64,000 nt of DNA from Pristionchus mayeri (GCA_036245805.1 BTRK01000004.1:4340001-4404000); one strand, 5' to 3'. Shown: positions 33,160-44,525, numbered from the stretch's first letter. The notes: generated from the letters alone by a model not told the origin. A program made the numbers and translations.

Positions 33160-34459
33160 CTCGAAGCATTGTCCCTTCCCTCGAAAGGGCGGAGGGACAT
33201 TGTCAGCTTTCACTCGGTTTTTGTCTCCTATCGAGAGACAGTCTATGCGAACAAGCGTTGCGAGCACACGAAAGACAACGCCAAATCGAGAGACTTTCCC
33301 TTTCTGCTTAGCATAGAGAGAACTCGAGATGGATCGAATAGGCTCATGCAACTGCAATGTCTGACGTTTAGTGCAGCTTTTTTCCTTGCACTCTTTTAGA
33401 GAACATAATCAAAAACTTAAATTTAAAATTTAAATAATTTAAATACACCATGCACCACTTTTCATTTGATAATCGGGATGATCCTTGGCAATGAAATAAT
33501 TTCCGCGCTCTCTTATTTTATGCTTCGTATTCAGTGATCGGGTGCTTGAAATTATTCCCATGTTAAGTGAAGGTTGGTGAAATTGAGTCGGTCGTGTATG
33601 ACCTCGACTTTCGAGCTGCTCGACAAGCTCGATTACCCGACATGGATGGAAGGATAGGCAGACCAGTCTTAGGGTTAGTGTACCTTTGACTGCTGGATTG
33701 GTGTTGTTTGTGTTTTGCACGTTGCATACAAATTTGCTAGTTCTATTCTACATTTATGAATTTTCTATCCTATATTTTTCAGCTTTGAAAACTCCCTGTT
33801 TCCTTGCACTTATGTAAAATTGCATGAAAAATGTAGAGGGAATCACTGGCTATTTCTCGCGAGGTGCAATATAAAAGCACTACTCGGTACTCGTATTCTG
33901 AGCTCACGAGGCACGATGAGAGTGACACAGGCATTCAATCCAGGCACTCATTTGACCTCTTCTCATCCTGGGTGAGTCTGGCCGATCCGCTCGGGACTCG
34001 AGTCCACATACGTCATGTCACCTTTGCAGCGGAGCGCGCACAATCGACGAGTAAGGGAAAGAGCGCCTTCACATGTTGACGAGTTATTGGTAACAGCTTA
34101 TGATCCACTCTGTTCTCTTCACTGGTTTCGTGCGTGTTCAACCGAATGAAACCAGTGAAGACTTATTTTCGGGCTTATATATATTTTTTGCCTACTATAG
34201 CGGATCACTTGTCAGTGTTTTCACTTTCCGCTCCCTGATGGGTACATTGTCGGTGCGGGGAGGTGATTTCTTATTCGATTCGCTCAACACCCAGCCATTT
34301 TTGTCTACCGACACGACTCTTCATTTCTCGATTGATGCATAATCGTTCAACCGATCATTGAGTGAGAAAAAAACGGTTTATGTGGAGTTAATCTCTCCTT
34401 GATCCGAACGGCGAGTACAACGCTTAATCCTCATTAACTCCGGACTTCTCCTTCCCTTC
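33160..34459. other. Intergenic, no gene recognised
   Basis: Short frames on both strands, none with recognisable domains. Confidence 0.45.
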
Positions 34460-36420
34460 ATGCGAATGAAGGACTCTGCTTATCAGCACCTCTGCACGCT
34501 CATTTTGGGATTCTCCGCCATTTTCAGGTATCTCAATAGTCAATTGAATTCAGTAATCAGCATATTTCGATTCATCGGCTATGATTTCGCATCAATTATT
34601 GTCGAATCTCTAGTGCACTCAGCTCATGCTCGAGACCCAAAATCGATCATTCAACACGCGGGATATTATGGGTACGATAGTTTCCGAATTGTCTACGAAA
34701 TGTCTCGTGTATTGAAGGCAAGCAGTAAAGGAAATATCGATATGTCTGACAACGTTCCTAGTTCCTGCCGTGCTGAATTATCTCTCTCCCAAAGTGCGAA
34801 CTCGAGGATTCAAGAGTAGATATGATTTCACTTTTCCAGTGTGTGCTAGTGATCGGCTCCGGCCTTTTTGCCTGCAATTTCGTCTGCTTCTTTTTCATCA
34901 ACAACATTGTTTACTTCATCGCAAATATTCTCCTCGGGGTCGGATTCGCCTGTGAGATGCTTTTGAAAAGAGATAATTTTACTCAATTCAAACCAGTGAT
35001 CTACACGTCGTTTAACACTTGTCAGATGGCATTCTCTAGTAGGCAATCCCTTGCTCGAAACTCATCCAGAGTTCAAGGAATCGCCAATCTCAGGTAGTAG
35101 AGTCGTTTCTAGTAGTGATGACAAAACGGCTTTTCAAGCCGGCTTGAAGGCGGCTTCAACCCGGAATTTCAACGGTGAAGCCGGCTTGCCGTGTCCGTTT
35201 TGCCATAACTATTCTCTAGTACCTATGAGAAGAATTTCAGTTTGATTTGTGGAGGATTCTTATACATTTATATCACGATGACGCATCCTGAAGCATCCAC
35301 CGATGTTCAATACCGATACTATAGTGAAGACGAAACAAGGTGCGCTGTCTTATCGTGAAAGGAGGCGATGTTGGGGGTGAAAACTGTGCACGTGGCACGT
35401 AGAGGGGAAATAACATGAATCATTGCGAGTTGGGTGCAAGGATTGAATTTCAGAACAATGAGCGCCTTTCTCGTTGCATACTGCGTGATCAATCTCGTGC
35501 TCACTTGTTGTCTGCCTACCAGAGAGGTCAACTAACAGTAGGCGGATAAGTACAAGGGCAGTTTAGATCGAGAACAGTGTCGCCAGCGAGAATCCCCATG
35601 AGAAGCTCCAATTGGGGAAGCAGCTGAGTGGGTGAAATTTGAAGTCTTGAGTGGGTGAAATTTGAAGTCTTGAATTTGAGGAAAATTAAAAAATAAGAGT
35701 TGGAACGAGCCAATCGAACAGAGTTTATTATGCACTTGGCAATGGGCAATGCATGAGACACTTTCCATTGCGAGAATTCTTTCCAAACACAGGGGGAAAC
35801 GTTCTGTAGTGTTCTCAGGAAATGCAAGGAAATTCGAACTATACACACTTCAATTTATTTCATGAAAGCCTTTCAGCGATATCCAATGATGACTGCATAC
35901 TATGCTTTCGCGATGTGTGCAGGGACAACACTATGTGAGTTTTTAGTCCACCTACGGCCAGCATAATATGTGCCAAGATATAGTTGCATTCAGGCGGCTT
36001 TGTCGTGGCTCCTCTCAATCGACGGTTCAACGATTTCGGCCTTCGACCCCTCTATTATATCACTGTGGTCGTCCAACTGATAGCATACTCGTTTGCTGGT
36101 TCTTTCTCGATGAGATAGCATGAGTGCCGATCTCGTTGCAGTGATAACAGTTCCCAGCTGGTCCACTGCCCGTCCTACCGATGAGAGTGCCCTAATCCGA
36201 CCGCAGTAAGCTCTTAGCAACTATTTATGAAACTACAAATAAATTCCAGTCTTCTCTGGGTGATTCTGACGGCATTCTTGCTCGGTTTTGGAGACTCGTC
36301 AAATGTAGCGTCGAATTCCGTTGTTTGCTCGAGGTTCGCTTACAACCAATCAATAATTGCTCGAAATGCATTGCAGATTACTGCCTGGTCGCGCAGCGCA
36401 CACTTACTCCGCCGCTAGAT
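34460..36420 (+). pseudogene. UNC-93-like (MFS) membrane protein gene, probably decayed
   Basis: Pieces in the right order for an UNC-93-type 12-TM protein: an N-terminal segment (YQHLCTLILGFSAIFR, 34460-34528); HAGYYG and a TM segment PAVLNYLSPK (about 34660-34790); VLVIGSGLFACNFVCFFFIN and ANILLGVGFA (about 34844-34951); SRQSLARNSS (about 35037-35067); LICGGFLYIYI (about 35253); a TM segment AFLVAYCVINLVLTCCLPT (about 35462-35518); PLYYITVVVQLIAYSFAG (about 36048-36100); and the family hallmark FLLGFGDS (about 36275-36297). The pieces cannot be joined by canonical splice sites without frame breaks, and stops interrupt some of them. A small inverted repeat near 35110-35205 and a 23-bp direct duplication lie between exons. 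A working gene with many assembly errors is the alternative. Confidence 0.55.
35626..35671. repeat. 23-bp tandem direct duplication
   Basis: GAGTGGGTGAAATTTGAAGTCTT twice in a row inside the UNC-93-like relic. Confidence 0.85.
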
Positions 36421-36806
36421 TCTATAGAGTAATTTGCTATTTTCACCCTGCACAGTTACATCGGCAAATACTTTGAAGGGTGTGGCTGCCTCGACCATTT
36501 TCTTCAGCTCCCCACTGCTCACCATGCGGGCCCATGCTGTCATTCTAATTTCCGTATCGGTTTGATGATTTAAGATCACTCCCTGAAGACCGATTTGGTT
36601 TAGCTCATATCGGCACTGTCATTCCACATAGCATTGAAACAGGTAGAGAGTAGGGACGAAAGGTTATCCATGAAAAAGAAAACCGAAGTTGGACTGAGTT
36701 GAAGTTGACTCTGAGCTCAAAATTTATTCACTCAGACTGTGTAATCGTAGCATGAGTATTAAGTAAAATGAATTCTGAGAAAACGGTGAAGGTGCCATTT
36801 GTATTC

Positions 36807-37198
36807 TCACATTAGTTGATGTTGATTACATCGGAGGAAGACGAGGTCGTCCAGGGTGCACGACTTCGCCAACTGCAATTTGAATAGGGTAATCAGAAGA
36901 AGCATGACTTTACCGAGGTAATTTCCTTTCTCTTCCTTTCAACAAACCTAATAGGCGGCAGATGTCTCCTCGCACAGCTCGACACAAATTCCATTCGCCA
37001 TCTGATCTCTTCCTTTCGATGATAAACTGATATGAAAGGGACAATTACTGAAATTCAGAGGGAGCAGGGTGGATATATCAGGCTAACAAGCTCATCTGAG
37101 AGTCTAAGAGTTGTAAAATTCGTAGCTTTCCGTTCACATACCGATGATGCTGGAAACACAGAAGATATGAGCAAGACGAGAATGAAGATTGACAACAT
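36807..37198 (-). CDS. Possible short secreted peptide
   Basis: Exon 1 (37198-37142) encodes a strong signal peptide, MLSIFILVLLISSVFPASS, followed by a GTATGT donor. The next acceptor (TTGCAG at 36873) leads to an exon that reads LAKSCTLDDLVFLRCNQHQL and stops at 36807. If the donor four bases later is used instead, it reads GEVVHPGRPRLPPM and stops at 36826, a Pro/Arg-rich tail that would suit an antimicrobial or neuropeptide. I cannot choose between the readings and do not recognise a family. Confidence 0.35.
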
Positions 37199-37880
37199 TC
37201 GGAGCTGAATATTGCAAAAATCGGCACGATATTGGCATTCTCAGGATGTGAAAGTGCCCTGTCAAATTCGCTAATAGAATGAAGAAAGCGGAAGCTGAAC
37301 TGTTCGAGCAAAAAAAAGTGAAAATGAGAGTGAAGGTCCTCGTCCCAGATATTTATACGATTTCACTCGACCTTTCCCGGAGCACTGATGAAGCCAGCAC
37401 TGCTTCTATTCCGAAAATCAATATCACTACTGTTTTCCGGGTGCCACAATGGGTGGTCGTAGGGCTTTCGAGTGAAGATTGCTTCCTTCTTTCTCTTCTC
37501 CGTTCCATTAGTAGTGAGAGGCCGTATAAAGAAGATAATCAAATAATTGCACCCTTCGGAAAACATGTTGTCATTGAAAGAGTCGCGTGCTCTGCACTGT
37601 AGAACAGTATCGCTTCCACGGAATCCTAGTTACGAGAATACCATGGCACTCTCCACATATTAGTGCGAACAAATGCTGCGCATTTCTCGATCTGTTGAGC
37701 AGAGAGATAAGGCGGAATTATGTTTTTTTAAATTTTCAATTGGTAATTTTGTTATATTAAATTTATCGTTACATGAGAATCCAGAGGTGAGAATACATTT
37801 ATTACTAGATTCGTTTCTTAACAATGTGGCGGGAAGTAATCGAAATTGTGGACTCGTGCTCATTGAGCATGTTCAACTCA

Positions 37881-38497
37881 TTATCCCCATCCTCCTCCTC
37901 CTCTACTGCTGCTCCAGCCACCGCGACCGCCTCCGCCCCCTACAATTAAATTATGTGATTTTTTTCGAATAATGATAAAGGTAAAGGTACAATCAGATAC
38001 TGGGCTCTTGGGAGAACACTGCTAGGCTAGTATCAATTTGGACGGATTCAGTCTGGACTGCTCGATCTCACTACTACCAATTTCCGTCCACAATGCCTTG
38101 GTGTAAGGAACTGATATTTTAATCGTAAATGCATCTGCGACTTCTATTCCTCATAGCATACTAAGTTTGCTGTGAAAAATAATGGAATAACTGACATCCT
38201 CTTCCTCCCCATCCTCCTCCTTGATTACCCCATCCGCCTCCTCGATTACCCCATCCTCCTCCTCGATTACCCCATCCGCCTCCTCTTCCTCCCCATCCGC
38301 CTCCTCGATTACCCCATCCTCCGTTACCGCCCCCTGAAAGCGTTTGTAATGAAGACATCTACTTGAAATGGAGATGCATACAATGAAATCAAATAATTCG
38401 AGTTCCACTCACATCCTCCTCCCCATTGCGCATCCACCACAGTGAGAGCCATGAAGGTGATTAGAAGAAGGAAGAAGGAAACTCTGGCAGTGAACAT
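37881..38497 (-). CDS. Secreted Gly/Trp/Asn/Arg-rich peptide, 93 aa
   Basis: Exons 38497-38413, 38333-38196 and 37939-37881 (282 nt). The signal peptide MFTARVSFFLLLITFMALTV, ending DAQWGGG, is nearly the same as that of the 21766-22203 gene. Exon 2 holds a run of near-identical 11-residue repeats of the form GNRGGGWGGRG/GNRGGGW. The end is GGGGRGGWSSSRGGGGWG. It is the longest of the family and the only clear member beyond 23.1 kb. Both introns are phase 1 and split Trp. GGATAAAA lies at 38537-38544. The repeats in exon 2 look recently expanded. Confidence 0.87.
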
Positions 38498-38536
38498 CGC
38501 TAATTCATTTGCTTAACTTCCTGCTGTCTCCGCTCC

Positions 38537-38544
38537 TTTTATCC
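38537..38544 (-). promoter_or_regulatory. TATA box (GGATAAAA) of the 37881-38497 gene
   Basis: GGATAAAA on the minus strand, 40 bp upstream of the ATG. Confidence 0.6.
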
Positions 38545-39291
38545 AGATGTCTCTGCCATTACTTCGGCCAATTCTTCTGTTGTTGATATCTCCTCCTGAT
38601 ACAAAGTCACATTGAAGGGAAGTAAATTGTGCAATTCCTTAGTCACCACCTAAACTCTCTTACTGGGGCGGTAACATTAAATCAGGGAGAACATTCTTTC
38701 TGCTCTCTACTCTCTCCTGGGGCCGATTGCCGAACGTGCAGGGATGAAAAACTACTGCACACGAGTGCGAAAGGCCAATCATGATCACGCCCTTCTAACA
38801 ATGTGCATATCCGCGTTCTATTCTGCAGTATATTCTAAATTAGCACGGTTTTGCATGATACGGATGCATTATTCATAAACAAATTCACTGATAACTCATT
38901 ATTAAAGCTTTGAAAATCGTGGAAGCTGTAGACAATGAAGTGACTTTAGTTTGCGTCACAAGAAATGTGACGACTACAATATACATCTGCATTTCAAGGA
39001 GTATGCAGTCTCAGTAGACAACAATATTTTAAAATTTCGATTCATAATTTTGCATGCAATTTGGGAGAAACATAAACAGAAGAAGTTTGGTAAACATTCA
39101 TACCGAAAAAAATGCAGTCTACGTGACATGGATTGACCGGATTTCCGTTAAAAGAACGTTCAATGATTTTGGCCGGAATATTAGGCTTTTTTACAACTGT
39201 TTGTACAAATATGTTCAATGCGACTTTAAGAATGTATACAATGCACTTTTAGTAATCACAACAACGACGATCGAGATGGGCAGGGAATGGC
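38545..39291. other. Intergenic, no gene recognised
   Basis: AT-rich; contains the 3' flank of the lipase gene. No gene is supported. Confidence 0.45.
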
Positions 39292-41824
39292 TCAGATGAT
39301 TTTGTTCACCCAATTGTACTGATCGCCGTACGTTAGCTCCTTCGTTTCCATGTGCGTGTATGTGACGTACGTCTACAAAATTCCTAATTCCAAATGTCAA
39401 TTTTCATTCACGAGTGTTTTTTTCATGATTATTACAAATTGTTGCAGGGAAAAGAGGATAATACACTGACCTTCTTGTCGGTGCTTCTGGGAATGATACA
39501 CGTCGACTTCCCCCAGACCATCGTCCCGTACATGATCAGATCGTCGCCTATGAAGCAGAGTTCGAGAAACGATACCACGATCGCTTCATTCTACACACTC
39601 TCTAGACCGGTCCATCGGCGAGAGAGATAATATAATTAAGTGAGCGCGGTATCCTTTCTCGAACTCTACTATGAAGAGTTTCTTACTTAGATTACCTGCC
39701 TTTTTAAGCATCTGAAATAGGACTCTCTTGTGATGTCAAATCGGCGCGCGCTCTCCTCGTTTCACACGCTCTCTCGCCGGTCAGACAGAGGTAGAGAGCG
39801 GGTGAAACGGTTAGAGCGCGCGCCGATTTGGCATCACTAGGACTCACTGTCACTCCATGCGGAAACGACTCGTTTCGCCTCTTGCTGGAAGTCGTTGTTC
39901 AGGTCGGTGAGGAACCTAAAATGCAACCATTGAAGAGGCATTTTTCTGCCAATTTTCGTTTACACGGAGTACAAAAAGAGCTCACTTTGAGTAGGTGGGT
40001 CCATTGCAAGGGAAGGGCAGCACTGTGAGCCCGCAGTCGAGGTAGTTCGCGCCACAGCTATCGCCTGGCCAGAGACCGTCCTGCAAGCAAGCATACACCA
40101 TTCATTCCAAGTTTCAGCGAAATTCCTACGCAAATACATTTCCAAAGCACATGGTACATCAATTTGAATTTGTTTGTCCGTAATTCGACTAAAAATTCGA
40201 GAAATGTATAGTCAATATATTACGTTTGAAATTTGAATTCTACGAATCTCTCATAAAAACTGCTCACATCCTTATTGCAAGTGGGTTCCATCGTTCCCAC
40301 TCCCTCGCAGTTGCACAGTCCGTAGTTTCCTCCAGCGAGACCCACGAAGACGTCGACGTTACGGATCGGAATTCCGAGGTCGCACGAACCTATTTGAGCT
40401 TATTCGTTACCTCGAACGCCTACTTTCACATTTCCTGCTAGCGCGAGAAATGGCCATCACTGACCATCGTTAGCCTGGATCTTTCCTCCCTTGATGATCT
40501 TCCTTCCGAGAGTCACGCCCATCGAATGAGTCACCAGCGAGACCTAAAATGAGGATTTCATTTAGATGTACTAGTTCAGATTATTATTCCTCATAACCTA
40601 GAACGGAATCTCCTTCCATTCATTTCATGAGAGAATCGAGCTGATGCAGGGAATGGAGAGACAATGATCAAATGGGTTCTTACCGGTTTTGATCATTCCA
40701 AGGAATGCCTGACTGACCCCGAAAGTCCTAACTTGCATACTTCATTTTGTCAGTATATTCATTCACCGAGTAATCGTCTGACTCTCTCCAAATCGCATGC
40801 TCTCTCGCTTTCTCTAACCGGCGAGAGAGTGTGTGATATGAGGAGAGTCAGACCATTGCTCCATTCACCTGATCTGCTCCAGTATACGCGATCACTGCTT
40901 CGAGGAAGCGACGCAGCCGTTGAGTAGTTGCGCAGTCGTGCGTTCTCAAATAGCAATGTTCACTTTTGAGAATGGTCTGACTCTCTTCAGTTTACACGCT
41001 CTCTCGCCGGTCAGAGAGACGAGAGAGCGTGCAAACTGAAGAGAGTCAGACGATTGCTCTGACTTTTAGGCTGTTATATTACTAGTTCGAATAATACTTT
41101 TACTTTATTACGGTTTTAGACAAATTGCACATAGCCATTCAGATTGCACATTCAGTCAATTCACCTCGAGGAGGCGTGCATGGGATCAGTATCTCCCCAG
41201 GACGTCGCGTAGAGTTCGGCCTACAAATTTTTATGATAATTCAATTTTATTTAATTCACATCGATGCATTTTTACTTCACAATCACTGACCGATGTGTAT
41301 CCATTCTTGAGGAAGTAATCGATTGAGTTCTCCCATCCGATATTATCGTTCCTCCCAAATCCCTGCCTCAGAGCTGCATCCGAGTTTCCGTGTATGAAGA
41401 CTACAGGCGTCGTTTTGAGCTTAACAAGACAGAAATAATTTCGAGACAAGGAAACAATGCAAAAAAAGATCATTCCAGGAATCTAAAATGAGCATGGTGA
41501 TGACTAACCTGCTGGTCATCACTGGTCTTCCCTCCATAGCTTCCCTGAGTGACCATGTTATCAGCCCGCACGAAGTCATCCGTGTATCCGTTCCTTCAAA
41601 GTTGCAATCTCCCCAATTATTTTAACAATGCAATTCCAAACTCTACCATAGAATGTGCACACATTTTCAGAAAATATTCTCGACAATAAAGGGAAGAAAA
41701 TGGCTCACTTCTTGAGCCAGTCTTGGAAGTGAGGAGTGAGTGGCCCGACGACTTTGAATGTCTCACTGGAGACAAGAAGAGGTGAGTGGAGAGAGAGAAG
41801 GACGAGCAGAGAGAATCGGTGCAT
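39292..41824 (-). CDS. Secreted lipase, nematode class-2 (LIPS-type), 327 aa
   Basis: Eleven exons in consistent phase: 41824-41709, 41593-41509, 41419-41291, 41220-41165, 40944-40869, 40543-40465, 40389-40268, 40080-39986, 39915-39848, 39547-39471 and 39372-39292 (984 nt). Signal peptide MHRFSLLVLLSLHSPLLVSS. The alpha/beta-hydrolase signatures are TPVVFIHGNSDAAL (oxyanion strand), ELYATSWGD, and the nucleophile elbow THSMGVTLGRK, where Ser is the likely catalytic residue (T-H-S-M-G in place of G-X-S-X-G). Later come DVFVGLAGGNYGLCNCEG, paired cysteines, and YVTYTHMETKEL with the likely catalytic His. The pattern matches the expanded lips family of C. elegans secreted lipases. Several hairpin elements sit in its introns (39555-39670, 39733-39837, 40626-40862 and 40970-41062), yet the reading frame is intact. 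Expected role: extracellular or gut lipid hydrolysis. Confidence 0.9.
39555..39670. repeat. Hairpin element in lipase intron 9
   Basis: AGAGTTCGAGAAACGATACC on the left pairs with GGTATCCTTTCTCGAACTCT on the right. The centre carries ACACTCTCTAGACCGG. Related in ends and core to the copy at 46189-46312. Confidence 0.7.
39733..39837. repeat. GC-rich hairpin element in lipase intron 9
   Basis: GTGATGTCAAATCGGCGCGCGCTCT and its complement AGAGCGCGCGCCGATTTGGCATCAC enclose TTTCACACGCTCTCTCGCCGG. It ends 10 bp from the exon 9 donor. Confidence 0.8.
40626..40745. repeat. Diverged copy of the 15955 palindrome arm
   Basis: GAGAGAATCGAGCTGATGCAGG ... ACCGGTTTTGATCATTCCAAG ... ATGCCTGACTGACCCCGAAAGTC matches the arm at 15960-16090. 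Lies in lipase intron 5. Confidence 0.6.
40768..40862. repeat. CTCTCTCG hairpin element in lipase intron 5
   Basis: GTCTGACTCTCTCCAAATCG ... GCTCTCTCG pairs with CGAGAGAGTGTG ... GAGGAGAGTCAGACCATTGCTC. A diverged copy of the 23276/40970 element. Confidence 0.7.
40970..41062. repeat. CTCTCTCGCCGG hairpin element in lipase intron 4
   Basis: TGGTCTGACTCTCTTCAGTT and TTTACACGCTCTCTCGCCGG face the inverse copy GAGAGAGCGTGCAAACTGAA ... GAGTCAGACGATTGCTC. It nearly matches 23276-23364, so movement was recent. Confidence 0.8.
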
Positions 41825-41899
41825 CGGAGATCGATAGACTGAATTGGGATGAAAATCGCTTGCAAAACGGAACACGCGTACTACGAACGATGGTTCGAC

Positions 41900-42852
41900 G
41901 TAGAGCCAATGTCACACTCAACCTATGAGCTGTGATGCGAAGAAAAGTCTATATATTTAATCTCTAGAATGTTCACTGATCACTTCAATCCAAACACGAT
42001 AACGTCTTTGTACCTTCCCAACCATGAGCGATAACGGTGCAGAAAAGAGGATTAAATTCTCTTCATTTACTTCACTCCCTCAAGAGTCAGATAAGACCTC
42101 CTCACTTTCACCCCATCAGCTTTGCGACTGATTGATTCCAACACGTGTCGACCCTTGGTTGATAACAGAAGAGGATGACTGAGATCCGGAACATGATACA
42201 CGTGATGCGAGTAAGATGCTGCAACGTTATTATTTATTTTACTTGTTGTAGAAACAAAGAAGGGACACAATTAAGTACTTATTTTTCAGGACAACTTGAA
42301 TGGTGCATTTTATAAAAATTGTAACGCATGTTGCCGTAATAATTGTTTAGCATACAGTGCATTTCTGCAAAATTATCAGCATGTGGCGAAAGACGAGTTT
42401 GACGGTATGTTCTCCTCTCCGCGTGATCTCTTCCATCATTGAATGCACCCACTCAGACACGCCTCCCAAACTAGACTATTCTTTCCTGGTCAGGGAGTAG
42501 AGGGATTATGCCAAATTCAGAGAGCCATTGTTTGGGCTGGTTATCATGCTGTATTGGCTACGATTCGTCACCAAGAGGTTCACTGCGACCAGTATGTGTT
42601 GTTGACATTAGACAATTCTTCGTTCTTTGAAACCTAGAACATTATAATGATAATGAATTGATCTTTATACAATTCCTTATGTGTTCATTATCTGTGAATC
42701 GGAAAGTAAATAAATAATATGTGCGAGAAAGAGGGATCCGTGAGCACTTACAATTAGAGGGCTGATCATGATTAGGATAGACAATGATGAAGAGATTCGA
42801 TTGATTGATTACAGAAAGTTGAGAGGGAGCTTGAGAGGGAGCGTTAACATTT
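41900..42852. other. Intergenic, no gene recognised
   Basis: Only short frames, for example a plus-strand frame at 42443-42637 without recognisable content. Confidence 0.4.
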
Positions 42853-44245
42853 TCAATTCAGTGAGCATAATTTCACTTCCACCCATTCAGTGTTGAATTC
42901 ATAGACTATCATTGAATAGTAGATGCTGTTGATGGCTGCCACGAAATACTCGGTGAGACAGAAGATAGTGTCTGCTAAAGAGATCAAAGTTGAACAGTGG
43001 TGAAACAGTAGGAAAATACCTGAAGAAATGCAGTTGGTAGTTGCGTAGGGTAAAAGCAGTGGATAGAAAGATTACGAAAATGATCGGAAATAACGCTATT
43101 TTAACGATGAAAGATCGACGAAACTGAAAAGTAATTTCTTGCGTTAGTCAAATTTCAAAGAAACTAACTTGCTTTCGGACATTGTTGTGATTCTTCAAAG
43201 TAATAGCATGCAGATATTAAGATTGAAGGATAAGAGCCAGAAGCCGAAGAAGACGGCATGCACTACTGAAATAGAGATAAACGTAAACCTCTTACAATGA
43301 GTAAAGTAACATGTCAACAAAAAAAGAAGAGGGGAGTTTACGAAAATGAAAATTGAGGTGAATGATCGAAACAGCGAGAAGAGAAATGATTTCTACGGCA
43401 GCTGATATGGCTGTGATCTATTGAGTGACCCGGCAAGGCACTGATGGAAACTCTGGAAGGAATGAGAGCGAGAGTGAGATCAGTCAAGAGATAACTAACG
43501 AAAGCCATCAGTACACGGGCTGGAAAGTGTAGGAGGAGGACTGCTTGCCAGATAAGTCTCTGAGGCTCCCAAACTCCGATAACATACGCAATTGGAGGGA
43601 TTGCACTATGAAAATGGGTTCTAATTTAGAACTTTGCATCATTTACCTTGATGCATTGGGGCATCCAGTTAACGCGAAGTTAGCCATCTTTTCATGTTGA
43701 TAGAGAAAGGTGTACAGAAGAAGTGAGAAGCAGGTGACACTGGGTAAAACAGCAGCCAGAATGGCTATTAAAGTTACTGAAAGGGAGGCATTCGCGTGAA
43801 TTACGAAGAGTAAGATGACGACACCAACTACTGATTCTTAGAGGTGAATTAAGAAGTGGTGAGTCCCTGCAAGAAGTTCATCGTTAAGAATACACTCAAT
43901 AAAGGCGTGACAATACATTCTGCGTGATAGTTGGTTGTTCATATTGAATATGCACGATAGCGCTTTCTTCTCGGCCTGCAATGTTATTACCATTTGCTTT
44001 CTGATAAGTTAATTCGAGCATAACGCATCGAGGCTTGAAAATATTGTCAAAATAATGACTGCAATTTGTAGCACTTTGAAATATTTGCAGTAGCTATTCT
44101 CTCCTCAACTAATACCTTCTCCATCCTTGGGTCCGGCGATGAATTTCTTCTGAAAATGCGAAATGCCGTAACGCAGGAAAATACAGATAACTGCGATCAT
44201 TTCTTTCCGCAGGGTTACACATTTTATACGCCGTAGTGTTGCCAT
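42853..44245 (-). pseudogene. PGAP2/FRAG1-like multi-pass membrane protein gene, frame-broken
   Basis: Recognisable exons on the minus strand are 43776-43647 (TM segment, then CPNAS), 43605-43500 (YVIGVWEPQRLIWQAVLLLH, FPARVLMAF), 43417-43342 (TM segment AVEIISLLAVSIIHL), 43262-43169 (HAVFFGFWLLSFNLNICMLL), 43123-43020 (FRRSFIVKIALFPIIFVIFL) and 42974-42853 (LTEYFVAAINSIYYSMIVYE). The order and the PQR...LHFPARVL motif resemble the Frag1/PGAP2 family, which acts on GPI-anchor lipids or related membrane processes. Two joins fail: near 43190 the frame needs one extra T in a TTT run, and the last intron is out of phase. The first exon (about 44245-44116) is uncertain, as a TATAAAA lies inside it. 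Pseudogene or sequencing errors. Confidence 0.5.
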
Positions 44246-44525
44246 TTCAGCGAAAGGGACGATGTAAATTGTTCCATTCGATTTGTTAACTTGTAGTTAC
44301 TGTGTAGAGTAATCATTGAGCTCGATTTCGAAAATATTATCTTGCATCCTAGAGAATGAGATATCAATCAAGAGTGTGAAGTGCTCGTTTTATATCATGC
44401 AGTGTAAATGCGAGTTGTTAGGGAAAGATTTGTTCAAGGTTCGGTCAATAAACACATCATCATCAACAAACTGCATTTTTTTACAAAATTTATTATTAGT
44501 TACCGCTAATCACTCAAATTCAGTT

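Noticed and set aside
33040..33399. ORFs of 103-119 codons on both strands
   Set aside because: Overlap the promoter and signal exon of the polyprotein gene; no domain.
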